The notes beneath the pieces are model-generated. The model saw nothing but the letters and a program-made list of their open reading frames with translations, was not told the origin of the DNA and searched no databases. 64,000 bases of DNA from Cristatella mucedo (taxonomy: Eukaryota; Bryozoa; Phylactolaemata; Cristatellidae), in assembly GCA_009760855.2 (NCBI GenBank), contig WPIO01000045.1, positions 457,001 to 521,000 of the forward strand. Reading direction: 5' to 3'. Positions 22,271-33,254 of the stretch are shown piece after piece. Positions within the stretch are counted from its first letter, which is position 1. Every line of letters begins with the position of its first letter. A program made the translations under genes and the position numbers.

Positions 22271-22592
22271 TGCTGGCGCTAGATTTGCACATGCAAACTG
22301 TATCGCTAATTAGTTGTGGTGCTTGTCGTAGCTAAAGGAATGTGCTTAATATAAGATGATATTAAAACAATTTTTCAGCACGTGAGCCTTAATTCTATTA
22401 GGGTGCCTTTAGAAATGCTCCGGCGATTGTCTGCCTCGAGGACTAAATCGGCTATAGGCTGGGCAGTTTTTCTTAGCCAGCTCAAAGCCTAAGTAGCTTT
22501 CTGTAACTTAAAGGTGTTTGCTTTTTCCCTTCGTACCTACCTATGTGCAGTCAATATCTGGTATTGTTGCTACCCAGCGATGCATGTGATGT

Positions 22593-22665
22593 CACTGTGA
22601 GCTGCCATCGGCAGCTGGTTCACTGGATGACAAAGATGCTGCTTGTCTAAGGGAGGTTCTCAGCC
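22593..22665 (+). CDS. uncharacterised exon-like segment
   Basis: A + strand open stretch reads ELPSAAGSLDDKDAACLREV and LSRW, directly before a good donor TTG|GTGAGT at 22666-22671. No convincing acceptor. Too short to identify, and I list it only because the frame stays open up to a strong donor. Confidence 0.2.
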
Positions 22666-22699
22666 GTTGGTGAGTGCTTGTTGCTTACGCCTGTGGCTA

Positions 22700-23532
22700 G
22701 GGTCGGCTCTCAGCTTCCTGCTACCGGTGCTGAAGCACCAGAATTTTGAGCAGTTAATCATTGCTAGTGCATCCCCCTGAGTTGATCGTGCTGTTGACCT
22801 GTTGTGATCCACACCGGGTCATCATCGAGCTGAGGTCTGCCAGCACGTGGCTTTTGACTCGATGGCTTATGCAACAGCGGCCATACCTACTGGCTACTGG
22901 TCACCACTCCTTCCCCAGATTGACATGCTGGGCATACCTGGCAGCCTCATCTCTGCCACTTTGCTAAGTAAGGCTAGTCATACGTGTGAGCTTGCCTCTA
23001 GGGTGCTGCTTCCTAGTCATGACACCGATGTTGGTTTTGTTATTGGTGTTACCTATTGTCTATGTCTAGACGCTTGCTTCCACTTGCCTTAAGCTCCACC
23101 CAGCCCCTCCCTGACCGGCTAGCCTAGCTGCTGCCTGGGCTGCTGCAGCAACTGATCTGCTAGCTGCTGCTGCTGCTCTCCAGACCCTGCCTGCCATTGC
23201 CCCAGCCTACTGGTTAGGCAGGTCATCTTTTCAGGTCTGCCAACGGTTTCTCCAAATGAGCCTCATGTTAGGTGGGTCAGCCAGATGGCTGCATCAAGAC
23301 TAGGCAGTGTCCAGCAATACTCGTGGCAGCAGTCCTGGTGCCTTTAAGAGAGAGAGAGCTAAAATATATCCAGATACTTTGCCACTCACAAGAAGACAGC
23401 TAAGGCCTCGGGATCAAATCAGGGTCGAAGGACCAGCTTGTGTGCAGGGCCACAGTGTCTTCTGTGGTAGTCGACCACATTTTGATCCTCTCTTCTATTC
23501 CTCAGACATATCCGAGCAAGTGGGGATAACTA

Positions 23533-23535
<3 letters not shown>
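22700..23535. other. intergenic, no recognisable feature
   Basis: CTG/CAG-rich sequence around 23130-23200 (tgctgcagcaactgatctgc). No gene assigned. Confidence 0.3.

Positions 23536-23581
<46 letters not shown>
23536..23581. repeat. (CA)n microsatellite
   Basis: About 46 nt of CA repeat following tagcgcg. Confidence 0.95.
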
Positions 23582-23879
23582 ACCACCAGCTGCTGCAATG
23601 TTGCATGGCACCTTGGATGATTGGATGTATACGTGGCCTTTAAGTAGCAGCTACCAGATGGCAATAGCTTCTAGATACAGAATTACTGAAAGCCGTCTGC
23701 CGTGGTACTGCTGAAAATGTTTACCTCGAGATTCAGCAGCATGTAGTTTTGCTAATTTTAGGGATTCACTTGCCCTGGTAGGCAGCACTGTTGCTCTGCC
23801 AGTCTCAGTGAAGAAGGCACGAGTTGAAGCTATGCTTTTATATTTAAATAAGGAATGAGAATCAATATGAGGTGGAGAG

Positions 23880-23955
23880 AAAGACAGAGAGAGAGAGATA
23901 GAGACTCTGTGTGTGTGTGTGCGCGCGTGCGTGCGCGCGCGCGTGTGCGTGTGTT
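23880..23955. repeat. (GA)n/(TG)n/(CG)n composite microsatellite
   Basis: Runs of gagaga, then gtgtgtgtgt, then gcgcgcgtgcgtgcgcgc. It is immediately followed by the longest LINE A copy. Confidence 0.85.
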
Positions 23956-23964
23956 TGTCTCAGC

Positions 23965-25395
23965 TCTTATAGACTTTAAACCAAGCTAGTAAGTCTGAAT
24001 TTAGAGGTAATCACTCAACTGAGTCAGCATTAATTCGGGTGTATAACGACCTTCTCAGGAATGTACATTTGATGTTATCGATCGCCAAGTCCTTCTCGAG
24101 TACTTCTCATCTTGCGTGGGCATCAATAGCACAGCACTTAATGGTTCTGGTCCTATCTCAGGGGGGAGACACCAGAGTATTGACGTGAACAGACAAAGAC
24201 TGTCATAGGAACCACTACAGTTCGGTGTACCTCAGAATTATATGCTTGGCCTGCTTCTTTTCACAGTTTAAACCTTCCCACGTACCGATGTAATCGCCAA
24301 TCGCAATCTTGGCCCATCACTTCTATGCAAATGACACTCAGTTATACCTTTATTTTAATTCCTCCCTTACCTCCAACATATTGATATCTCTAAACTCTGT
24401 TGCTGCATGTATTGATGACATCTGTGAATAAGTGGGAGCCAACTTTCTCAAATTGAATGGTGATGAAACCCACTTAACTAATTATGGACAAACCAAGTGT
24501 GATTCAAAAGTTGGAAAACCTATCGCTCAACATCGGCTCAGCCAATATATCTTTTGTTGAATATGCACATAATTTAGGTGTCCTGTTCAAAGTGACCTTT
24601 CACGAGATGACCACATTAGCTTCACAGTCAAGTGTGCCTACTTCCAGCTAAAATCCATTGCTAGAAATCAGGCTGCTTTGACAGGGATACTACATCCAAA
24701 TTAGTACTTGCATTCTTGACATCTGCCCTGACTTCTGTAACGTTGCTGCTGACTCGTAATGGGCCTATGCAACCAGGCGCGTACAGTTGGTGCAAAACTT
24801 TGCAGCTAGGCATGTCTGTCGTGAGCCTCGCAGTTGCCTCTTAACATCACTTGTCGCCGACCTGCACTGGCTCCCAGTCAAGCAGTGCATCGGCTTCAAG
24901 GTTTTGTCACTCTTAGTCCATTCATTCTCGGTCTCCAGCTTACTCAGAACTACTCCCCCACGAGGCTAGGCATCGTACCACCAGCTTTTCTGAATCAAAT
25001 CCGTTAGCTATACCTCATACGAACTTCAAATGCTCCGGAGACCGTGCCTTTAGTTGGTGTGCTCCTAAAGCCTAGAAATCGCTCCTGTCTGACGTCACGA
25101 CATCCCTGATTTGATGACATTTAAAGAAAGCTAAAAAACACCCCTATTTATCACAGCATTAGTGGATCTTTTTTATTTGTCCTTTGTATGCTTATGTATG
25201 CTGACACTGACATGCTGCCATTAACCATATTTACGCGTTGACACTGTGGGTATCACCTCAGACCATGTTATGCCTGTTGGCATTGTGTACGTTACCACTG
25301 ACCATTTGATTACACTTCGTTTGCAGCATTCAGAAAGTGCCTAGAAAGAGGCCAAGTTCTCTGATGGTACTATGCAAATGCATTTTTATTACTAT
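23965..25395 (+). mobile_element. longest LINE family A copy (RT palm to 3' end)
   Basis: Decayed but near-continuous non-LTR RT. Visible blocks in order are SEFRGNHSTESALIRVYNDL at about 23995-24050, FDVIDRQVLLEYFSS at about 24070 (motif A region), FGVPQN...LLFT at about 24220 (motif B), HHFYANDTQLYL at about 24310 (motif C, where the canonical YADD reads YAND), LKLNGDETH at about 24455, LGVLFK at about 24570, QNFAARHVCREPRSC with LHWLPVKQCIGFKVLSLL at 24790-24920, and the C-terminal and 3' UTR blocks ending with the hairpin at about 25330-25370. Multiple stops and the YADD change make it non-functional. Confidence 0.85.
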
Positions 25396-26010
25396 TGTTT
25401 GGCAAGCATTGCCGAGTCCTGACAGGTCCATCGTAGAGCCCTGCTTGGTGGATGACAGACTTGCCATTTTTCCGGTGCTACGATAAATACTATAATTACT
25501 ATGGTGAGGACAGCATTATATAACTATACCACTGTAGTGGGGCGGACAGCAGTATAGTAATAACAATACTAGCGATAACAATAATAGTAGTTTTTGGTAT
25601 GACACCCCTATTCGGAGCTTACCAAATGTCATTCCAGCACTTTATAAAGGCTGTAAAGGGGGCATATCAGTTGGCTAGTGACAATATGCCAGCACACCTA
25701 AGGATGCTCACGAAAATGCATGTTAATCTAGGAGCCTGTTTGCTGTTCATATGCCCTCAGCATAAACAAAATGCTGGTAGTGTAGCCACAGCCTCTGAAG
25801 CATTCAATTCGCTCGGGTACTAAGAGTTTTCTACGATGCCAGGCATATTAAAGTTATGCACAGCTTGTACAGGTTGACATCCCGAATGCCAGCACATGTG
25901 CTCTTTGTATGTATGTGGTTGTTGCGATGATTTTCCATCTCGATTCATTATTCACTCGCTAGGCACAGAGGCCACCAGCTTCTGTGTTGCCCTCTGCTTT
26001 AGCAAAAAAA
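25396..26010. other. intergenic, no recognisable feature
   Basis: AT-rich stretch with irregular (TAACAA)n. An open frame at 25599-25823 has no recognisable domain. Confidence 0.3.
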
Positions 26011-26014
26011 AATA

Positions 26015-26182
26015 CCAGCTGATTAAACAGCTTCTTTTTGTATAGCGACAGAAGAGCCTTTACGGCTATCACCGCCGCTTGCAGTGGCGATAAAAGATCG
26101 TCCACCGCAGGAATCGAACCCACGACCTCGGGACCGTGGTCATGAAAGCAACCGCCTTACCTAGTGTGCCATCACGGCTTAG
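26015..26182 (-). repeat. SINE family B full-length copy, inverted
   Basis: Complete inverted copy. The tail ccagctgattaaacagcttc is followed by gacagaagagcctttacggc, tgcagtggcgataaaagatc, the B-box complement ggaatcgaacccacgacctc and the A-box complement ccttacctagtgtgccatca. A good reference for the family. Confidence 0.88.
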
Positions 26183-26650
26183 CACATTCCACACAGCCTG
26201 ATGTTTGTTGAAAATTAAGGCCACTGTGTTGGCCCAACCCCTGGCTCAACCACCTGCTCTCCTTTGATAATGCCACCTTGGTAATGCCTCATAGTCGTTC
26301 TATGGGGTGCAATTCATGCAATTAGCTCGGGCCATTGCATCAGCATCAAACAAGGATTCGTCAACGAGTACTTTTCTCAAGTTATGGTTGGTCAAGCAAG
26401 ATGGGTTTCAAAGCTTAAGTACTCTTCTTAGGGTTGTTACATGTGGCAGCAAGATAGCGACCCTAAGCATACTACCAGGTCAGTGAATGTATGTTAGAAG
26501 AACTGGCTGCTGTGCCATCAGTGCATACAGTCTGTAAATTGTTGCTGATGACTGTTGCCTGTGAGTTTTTCAATTGACGTGCTTCATTCTCAAAGATCAG
26601 CTCTAAAAAAAGAATTACCCACATACACTTAGGCATACATGCACACATAC
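26183..26650. other. intergenic, no recognisable feature
   Basis: No gene or repeat assigned. Confidence 0.3.
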
Positions 26651-26652
26651 TT

Positions 26653-26700
<48 letters not shown>

Positions 26701-26706
26701 GCGCGC
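26651..26706. repeat. (CA)n microsatellite
   Basis: About 45 nt of CA plus a cgcgcgcgc end. Confidence 0.95.
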
Positions 26707-26917
26707 ACAGAGTCAGCCTCGACACGCGACAGCTCGTCTTACAAAATTCGGAGATTCAAACTCGGCAACGGTCACAAAAACAAAAATTAAAATTTATCTA
26801 AGGAAACTTTCAAAATTCACCTTCGATCAGTAGATTTGACAATGTCGCAAACAGAAGGGAGGAAACGGTCCGTATAGGGAAGAACGGAGAATATTAGAAT
26901 AAATTTAAAATTATAAA

Positions 26918-27047
26918 CAAAATTCATCCGTATAACGCCACAAAATAACTCAGTCTCTATTCAGGTGCTTCACATATGCCTCGGGGCTTGAGCCCACGAC
27001 CTCAGCCAGACCTTGGTCTGGGTGAGCACCTTAACCGCTGGACCAAG
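26918..27047 (-). repeat. SINE family A copy, inverted
   Basis: Inverted copy with gccacaaaataactcagtct, tctattcaggtgcttcacat, the B-box complement cttgagcccacgacctcagc and the A-box complement gcaccttaaccgctggacca. Confidence 0.8.
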
Positions 27048-27333
27048 AATGTATCATATACCAATCTCGACCTAAGGAAAATTTCCTTACGGCTGGCTTT
27101 ACGGCCCGATCTATTTCTTAAGTCGGCTGACTATATATATATATTCTCGTCTGTCGGTGCAGCTCTCTCGCCAGCAACCGTTGGCAGACAGAATTAAGGG
27201 CCGACCCTGAGTGGATTGTAGAAGGGCCGATGAAGGGGAAATAGAAGATGAAGAAAGAAGAACGGACCGACTTGAATAAATGAACAAACGATCGACCCTC
27301 ATGGATTCATTGCCGACCCTGAAGCTTGTTAGA

Positions 27334-27957
27334 ATGAGTGGCATACCTCAAATGCTCACACAAGGAATAGCTTACTCATGCTCGATGCGATTGTACTATC
27401 GACACGGTTGAGCGAGGGTAAAACACCCAAGTCTTTCGAAGTTGATGCTGCCTCTAGAATGTCCGAGCTTCTAGTCGAGTCCGAGCTTGGTCAGAAACTC
27501 GCACAAGGCAGCACAAGACGATAAAACTGGACACTACTTGAACGCGATATCGGCATCGATAGACATCCTCCAGGAATGCGTTGCACGAGAAGCAGTCGAG
27601 CACCTGAGTTCCGCAGACAAGTGGAGGGGCTTTGCAAAGTTAATTATGAGGCGCCAGCCTTGCGAGATCGAGTTCCTGCATGCTCGTGCGTATTCGCGTG
27701 TTTGTGTAGATATTGTGGATTTCTGTTCGTCTCGCATGCACACACACTGGAATGGGGTGTGTGCATGCGCATGGGATTGGTATGTATGTGCTATGTATGA
27801 TGACTCGTGGGTAGAAGATACTTGCCTGCTGCCTGAGCTCCATGTAAACGGACTCGAGCAGCTTACCAGCACACTGATGTGCCTTGCCCATCCTGCCGCT
27901 GCTGGAAATGTGCAAGGATCTTGTGTGACTTTCGATGTTATGCAGGCATCAGCTTAG
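27334..27957 (+). other. exon-like open frames of unknown identity
   Basis: Two overlapping + strand frames look more coding-like than the surroundings. One runs to a stop at about 27510 and contains TPKSFEVDAASRMSELLVES and ELGQKLAQ. The other runs 27487-27957 (156 codons), including LNAISASIDILQECVAREAV. No family recognised and no clear splice structure. A long minus-strand open frame covers the same bases, so chance openness is likely. Confidence 0.2.
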
Positions 27958-28462
27958 GTTGATCATCAGCGATCAGTGCTGCTCTCAGCGTTCATCCGTG
28001 CAACAGCGCGAACGACCCATTTTATGCGATCGGCAGAGGCTTAAGGCTTGTCGTTCGAAGTTAATCAAAAAGTCGATTGCCGAAGCGAATGGCTAGGTGG
28101 CGATCAAGTTGCTCTCAGCTGCTAAAGGGAACGAGCAAGCTGATCCGAGCTGTTTGTGGGGATGACCTGATTCTGGCCGACTTAGTGGAAACTTGGTCTA
28201 CTCTATCGACAAGTCTTCGTACCGCCACAAAGTTGTCTCCCGTCTGCATTTCTAGAGGACAAATAAATTGCCATTACCGTAAATTGCCACATAAATTGCA
28301 GTTGCCCCATAGTAGCCTGGGCCGGTCTACCATTTCTGTGATCTTTATTTGATTTGCTTGCGATATCTGCACCCGTTGTGCTCCGACCCAATGATAATGC
28401 ACCAATTGATGGCTAACAAAATCCGTAATCCACTTACCCTCTCACTCTCTGCTTTTTTGCAG

Positions 28463-28690
28463 GTGACAGCGATGCTGGAGCACACTGCTGTGCATTAAGA
28501 GAGGACTGCAGCACTTGCATGATGCAGGATTGAATAGCATTGTGAGCATTGCACCCATTTGATTACCACGATGGCGTGTTAGGATGCGGTTTCCCTACAC
28601 AGTTTTAACAGAGAGATGAAGTGGAGCACTCGTCTAGGAAATTTCAGCTTTTTTATATCTTACATTTTCTGTCGATAATAAAACTTAATG
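28463..28690 (+). other. possible terminal exon with poly(A) signal
   Basis: A very strong acceptor (tcactctctgcttttttgcag, ending at 28462) is followed by short open frames in two phases (VTAMLEHTAVH-stop; or DSDAGAHCCALREDCSTCMM and a stop). A canonical AATAAA lies at 28677-28682, 215 nt downstream. The layout fits a last exon with 3' UTR on the + strand, but no upstream partner exon is identified. Confidence 0.3.
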
Positions 28691-28864
28691 ACTAAGCTTT
28701 GCTTTGGGTTTATTTTCGGTAAGGTTTGCTTGTTATTCTTGTCACCCTTTTCCGTGATCAAACCTCCTGCTAATTGGATTAAATAAACTCTGTGAGCTAT
28801 CCTGAAACACGAAGCAATGTCGCACTGCAAAATAGAGATGACGAACATATTTGACCAGTTACAT

Positions 28865-28935
28865 GATAGCTGGTCTCGAGTGGATTTTGAGCCCGTAGCT
28901 CTACTAACCGCCGACCGCCTGAGCTAAAACCTTAA
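28865..28935 (-). repeat. tRNA-like fragment, inverted
   Basis: The reverse complement has ttttagctcaggcggtcgg (A-box-like) and ctacgggctcaaaatccact (B-box-like), but the spacing is too short for a tRNA. Probably SINE debris. Confidence 0.35.
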
Positions 28936-29087
28936 AACTGATCAATGACGTGCAATGCATCAGTCTTGCTGCACCTGAAAGCATCTTTTCCTGCTTGTCA
29001 TTTGCCTGAGCCACTTGGGTCCCTACTTTCTCCAATGGTGGCAGGTCAGTGGTTCGAGAGCTTGATCACGAATTTCCTATCGAACAG

Positions 29088-29165
29088 CCATAGAGTTGAT
29101 CTCTTTCTAGGCACTTTACATATGCTGTACAGGAAGCATGCTTGAATGGTTAGTGGTAGAGCTGC
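29088..29165 (-). mobile_element. LINE family A tail fragment, inverted
   Basis: gagttgatctctttctaggc, then actttacatatgctgtacag and gaagcatgcttgaatggtta. The hairpin is only half preserved. Confidence 0.6.
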
Positions 29166-29564
29166 GAGAATGGTAGTGCTAGAGTGGTAATGATAGATCG
29201 GTAGCAGTAGTGGTAGAATGGAAGTGGTAGCGACAGGTCGCTTATGCGACTGCTGGAATGCCGTTGAGCCAGACCGTGCTCCGAATCTAAGCTACCGTCC
29301 AGCACTCCGGATCGTTAAGTCCACCTACGATTTCTGTCTCATCCCAGGTGCATTAGCACTTGCGTTGATGGCCATTGGCTACGGCTGTGCTTTCAACGAC
29401 TTGCTTGATCTCAAGCCCTGCGAAATATGCATACCGTCATATTGTTTCTACTAGTTGTCTAGTCCCCCAGGTCCTGTCGTATCGCAATCGAGTCGGAAGT
29501 GCTGGCAGCAGTCGCTTTGTCATTCAGTGAAGGAAAAGCAGATGGAAGCCACTGTAGCAGGCAG

Positions 29565-29599
29565 TGTGTGTGTGTGCTCGCGTGTGTGCTCGCGTGTTC

Positions 29600-29644
<45 letters not shown>
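29565..29644. repeat. (GT)n microsatellite, imperfect 5' part
   Basis: gtgtgtgctcgcgtgtgctc units lead into about 34 nt of pure GT. Confidence 0.93.
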
Positions 29645-29645
<1 letters not shown>

Positions 29646-29739
29646 TGGCTTGGAATTAAGAGAACCCGTTAAAAAGAATTGCATTGGCCTGCTTGCCTCT
29701 CCCAGCTGCAAGCACGTGCTCTTTGTGCTACGGCGTCAT

Positions 29740-29780
29740 GAGCTGTGATGGCACATGAGGTAAGTGGCTGGCTTCGACTT
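29740..29780 (+). repeat. SINE family B head fragment
   Basis: gctgtgatggcacatgaggt followed by aagtggctgg matches the SINE B head at 43991. The rest is absent, and this explains the apparent GAG|GTAAGT donor here. Confidence 0.4.
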
Positions 29781-30257
29781 CTGCATCAATGAGGATCAGT
29801 CGAATCGCTAGACTCTTCCACAAGCATCGCTAAGTGGGAATCAAATGGAACCCTGTAACTTATGCATGCTTCATTAGGACTTCTTGAGTAGCCAGCCTTG
29901 ATAATACATTGTTTGGTAGTTATTGAACACTTCACAATGTGTTGTGGTACACACTACTCATCCGCGACATGTGCGATTTGAGCTCAAGAGAAAGTTTCCG
30001 CCATTGCATCCATGTGCATGGGCTGCCTCCGACGTGATATTAAGTAAGCGTGGCTAAATTTCCGAGTTGGCCCGAATTAAAATAAAAGCAGCAACCTCAC
30101 GTATTTAGTTTCCTATCATCAAACCAACCTAGCTGGATCAGGTAGAACCGATATTTCGTGTATGCTCAGATCGCCAGATGATCCTCCGAAATCATGGTTA
30201 TCTAGTGTGTAGGACTTTAGCTATAGATGCAAGCCGAGTTCATAATGTTGAAATGAT

Positions 30258-30320
30258 ACTTATTATAATTTTGTATAGTGCTCTAAAATAATCTAATCTC
30301 TATCCAGGTACTTGAGTAAA
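30258..30320 (-). repeat. SINE family A tail fragment, inverted
   Basis: ttttgtatagtgctctaaaa followed by taatctaatctctatccagg matches the inverted 3' hairpin region of SINE A. Confidence 0.5.
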
Positions 30321-30494
30321 CTTCCTGCACGAGAAGCAATAACCATGATTTAATGACAAACATAGTAAAAAAGCAGAGAGATATACCTAGCCAAGCATGC
30401 AAAGAAAAATGTCGTCGTTCTTGGAAGTGCATGCAAAAGTACACAAGAAGCCTCACTGAGGTTATCGATTAGTAGGGCCACTGGTTAGTTAGTA

Positions 30495-30686
30495 ACCAAG
30501 TAAGACTCTCAACCTTCCAAATGCCGCGACCTTTTAACACATTTCCTCTGGTTGAGGTAACCCCAACCATAAAATTATTAGGTGCAAAATGTGGAAATGC
30601 GTGTTTTCCGATGGCCTTAGGCGATCCATGCGAAAGGGTCGTTCGACCCCCAAACGGGTCGCGACCCACATGTTTGAGAACCGCTG
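30495..30686. mobile_element. SPIN-like non-autonomous hAT element
   Basis: Short element whose ends read ctcaaccttcc(a)aatgccg at the left and gggtcgcgacccacatgttt, then gagaaccgctg, at the right. Internal blocks aaccataaaattatta, gtgttttccgatggcctta, aggcgatcc and gaaagggtcgttcgaccccc match what I remember of the SPIN (SPACE INVADERS) hAT consensus, a family known for horizontal transfer between distant animals. A likely 8-bp target duplication is agttagta (30487-30494) and ggttagta (30687-30694), 7 of 8 bases. The left terminal ~8 nt are diverged. It has no coding capacity. The family assignment is from memory and needs a database comparison. Confidence 0.75.
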
Positions 30687-30689
30687 GGT

Positions 30690-31435
30690 TAGTAGCATGT
30701 TCTGAATCATGCGCGGATGACCTCACAAAGCACACTGTAACGGACAAGTTCGCTGCGTTGCAGGGAAAGCTAAGCTGAGCAGGTGGACTTGATTAAATGA
30801 CGCAAAGTCGATGAAGGTAGTGACAGAAGCCGGAAGCCAGCTCCGTACGTCAAACACTTACGAACTTATCAGCTAAAGCTGCATTAATCATCAATTAAAT
30901 TTATTTAAACTTATTACATTATTTAATTGTTATTATTAAATTTATTTTAATCGTCAATTAAATGTAATCATAATTAATTATCAATGAAAGCTGCTTTAAA
31001 ATCAGTTTCTGCTGTGAAGGGCACACTGTCCTTAGCAGGTTGCTCAACAAGGTCCCCAGCTTTGTTTTATGTAGTTGCATGTAGTACGTAGATGTAGTAC
31101 GTAGTATGTAGATATAGTTGAATGAATTTGTTTTGAGACATATTTTGTACTTATAGAGTTTCTCTTTAACTTAAACAAACTTAGCAAGCAAACCGGTTAA
31201 CTCAAATCCAAAAAGTACAAAATCCGACCACTACAATTTAAACTGTAACCCCAAAACAACGCAGCCTCTCAACACTACACCTGAAATTATAAAACCTGCG
31301 CTAAACTGACAGCTCAAACCTGCTTATTTAATGTAAATAGAAAAACAGACGCTCGCGAGCATGTTGAGCAGCATGCTACGATAATTGTGCCCTTCGCAGA
31401 AACCGACGTGGCTCTGTTCACAAACGCCGCAGTAA
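30690..31435. other. AT-rich intergenic stretch
   Basis: Contains repeated ATTAAATTTATT-like sequence at about 30890-30990 with local self-complementarity, and short tandem tgtagtacgtag units at about 31078-31105. No gene. Confidence 0.4.
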
Positions 31436-31439
31436 TAGC

Positions 31440-32000
31440 TGAACTTACAGCCCCGTTGCCAAAAGATTCCAGTTTTGTGCAAGGCTGGTGCAAGCAAGCG
31501 GAAGCAAGTCCTGCAGGCGAGAGCGAAAGTCGTCAAGTCAATTCGAAGCTTGAGGGGGAGCCAGCGTAGATCAAACGTACTTGATATGATAGCGCATCTA
31601 CGCCGTTGACGACGGACCGGACGAGCTGCTGGTTTTTGCATCCGTTGCAGACGATAAAGGGCACATGCCGGAAGTCCTAAATAAAGGGAAACGCAGTAAT
31701 CTAAATGAGTTTGTCACAAACGGTTGAACTAGTTTGACTGAAATACTCTCGTCTAAGCTGGCCTTAATTTTGGCCGACCTAATAGCTGAAGCAATGCGCT
31801 CGTTCCGTGACAGGTCGTCATGGAACAGGTCGTCTGGGTTACGCTCAGACATCACTGGAATGAAGCCTAATGAACCTCTTGTAAGTCTGACCTCTTCAAC
31901 TTAAGTTTGACACCGGGCTTGCACGCAACTATTAGGCAGGCCTTAACGGGGCTATCTTCGGGAGTTAATGGACAACCTAGCGCCGATTCGGTCTCCAGTG
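31440..32000 (-). mobile_element. LINE RT fragment, family C, inverted
   Basis: The minus strand reads DDLFHDDLSRNERIASAIRS at about 31830-31780 (the region after the RT catalytic site), then near 31640-31540 QKPAARPVRRQRRRCAI and LRWLPLKLRIDLTTFALACR (CR1/L2-like C-terminal block). It is more diverged from families A and B. A related piece is at 45575-45730. Confidence 0.65.
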
Positions 32001-32383
32001 GAATTAAGTGAGTATAATGAAGCAAAAAAAAGCTAAGACTACGCTTGTCACTGAAGTGAAAGAAAAACAAAATAGTGCACTCTGCCCGATAGTAGCTCTT
32101 GCTCATGGCAGGTTTCTATTAGGTCAAAGATCAGTAATGGCGACTAGGGGCTAGGCGAGCTAGGTCAGGATTTTTAGCCAGATCATCTCGCGATAGTAGA
32201 ATCGAGGTAAATGAAAAACCAGCCGGCCTCGTTTACACTACGGCCTTTGGAGACGTTCGTCGAGCTTTGCAGCACGCAACAGGAAACTGAAAGATCAAAA
32301 GGTCGTGAAGTTCGAGCTCCTTACAGCTGGCGGGCTCGGACCCGTGCAGTGACCGGATGACGTCTGCTATAACAATAATAACA

Positions 32384-32490
32384 ATGCTAATAATAATAAT
32401 AATAATATACTTGATAAAGCACCATCGGAGAACTCCAACTCTTTCTAGGAGTTTTACATTTGCTGCAAAGGAGCTATGAACGCAGATAGC
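32384..32490 (-). mobile_element. LINE family A tail, inverted
   Basis: (AAT)n, then acttgataaagcaccatcgg, agaactccaactctttctag and tgctgcaaaggagctatgaa. The hairpin stems are diverged. Confidence 0.7.
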
Positions 32491-32689
32491 AGGCGATAGG
32501 AAATGTCTCATGGTGGAACCAAGCGTGTGCTGTCTCATTCAAAAGCCTTCATTCGTGAGCAGATACTACATTAAGCCCTATGCTAAATGATAATCTGTTC
32601 CTCCTGCATTCTCTTTAAGAAGTAACCATTCGAAAACCTCGTGGTCAGTGTACAGTGCGAACGTAGTGGCCAACAAATAGAGTCTTTAC

Positions 32690-33222
32690 GCTTACCGGGA
32701 GGCGGTCAAGTGGTTACTTCTTAAAACCAACACAGATGGAACTGCTGGCCGTCTGTGGCGTTGGGCACACAAGTTGAATGAGTTCGAATTTAAGGTATTC
32801 CGGAAACCTGGTTAGGCTAATATTGTTACCAATCATCGAACTGTCAACCAGTGCGTGGGCAATCGCCTTTAGTGATCTTCAGAAATCCTCGGATGGCCTT
32901 AGCATTTGTGGCAATTAGCGAAAACTCAAAGAGGTTAGTGTGAGGGACAGCTAGCTACCTATCGCCCAATCTCACAGAGATGCTGGGCCGTCTTCGCAAA
33001 GCCAAGTTCTTTGGCAGCTTCGATATGATTTCTGATTGCCCCACTAGACAGCTCCATTGCTGGCGGAATGGACAGCACTGGAGCGTGGCTTTTCAAAATT
33101 GCCAACATATTCACGAATTCCAACGGTTCCTTCATAGCCAGAAAATTTTCCGGCCAGCAATAAACCTCCTGAGGCCATCGCTGCCATCAGTTGGAGTACG
33201 GCACGGAATTACGGAGTAGACA
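32690..33222 (+). mobile_element. Ty3/gypsy-like fragments in rearranged order
   Basis: Upstream (about 32700-32830) the frame reads EAVKWLLLKTNTDG and WRWAHKLNEFEFKVFRKPG, the end of a Ty3/gypsy RNase H domain. Downstream (32980-33050) it reads MLGRLRKAKFFGSFDMIS, the start of the RT palm (motif A). In an intact element RT precedes RNase H, so these are two insertions or a rearrangement. Stops throughout, and no LTRs seen. Confidence 0.65.
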
Positions 33223-33254
33223 ATCGTTTACTGACAGTGCACAGAGATCATTCT

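Noticed and set aside
28865-28935. tRNA gene
   Set aside because: A-box and B-box-like stretches are too close together, and no complete cloverleaf or anticodon arm could be drawn. Other tRNA-like heads belong to SINEs.
29740-29770. Exon ending in GAG|GTAAGT
   Set aside because: The sequence is the head of a SINE B copy, and no frame stays open up to the donor.
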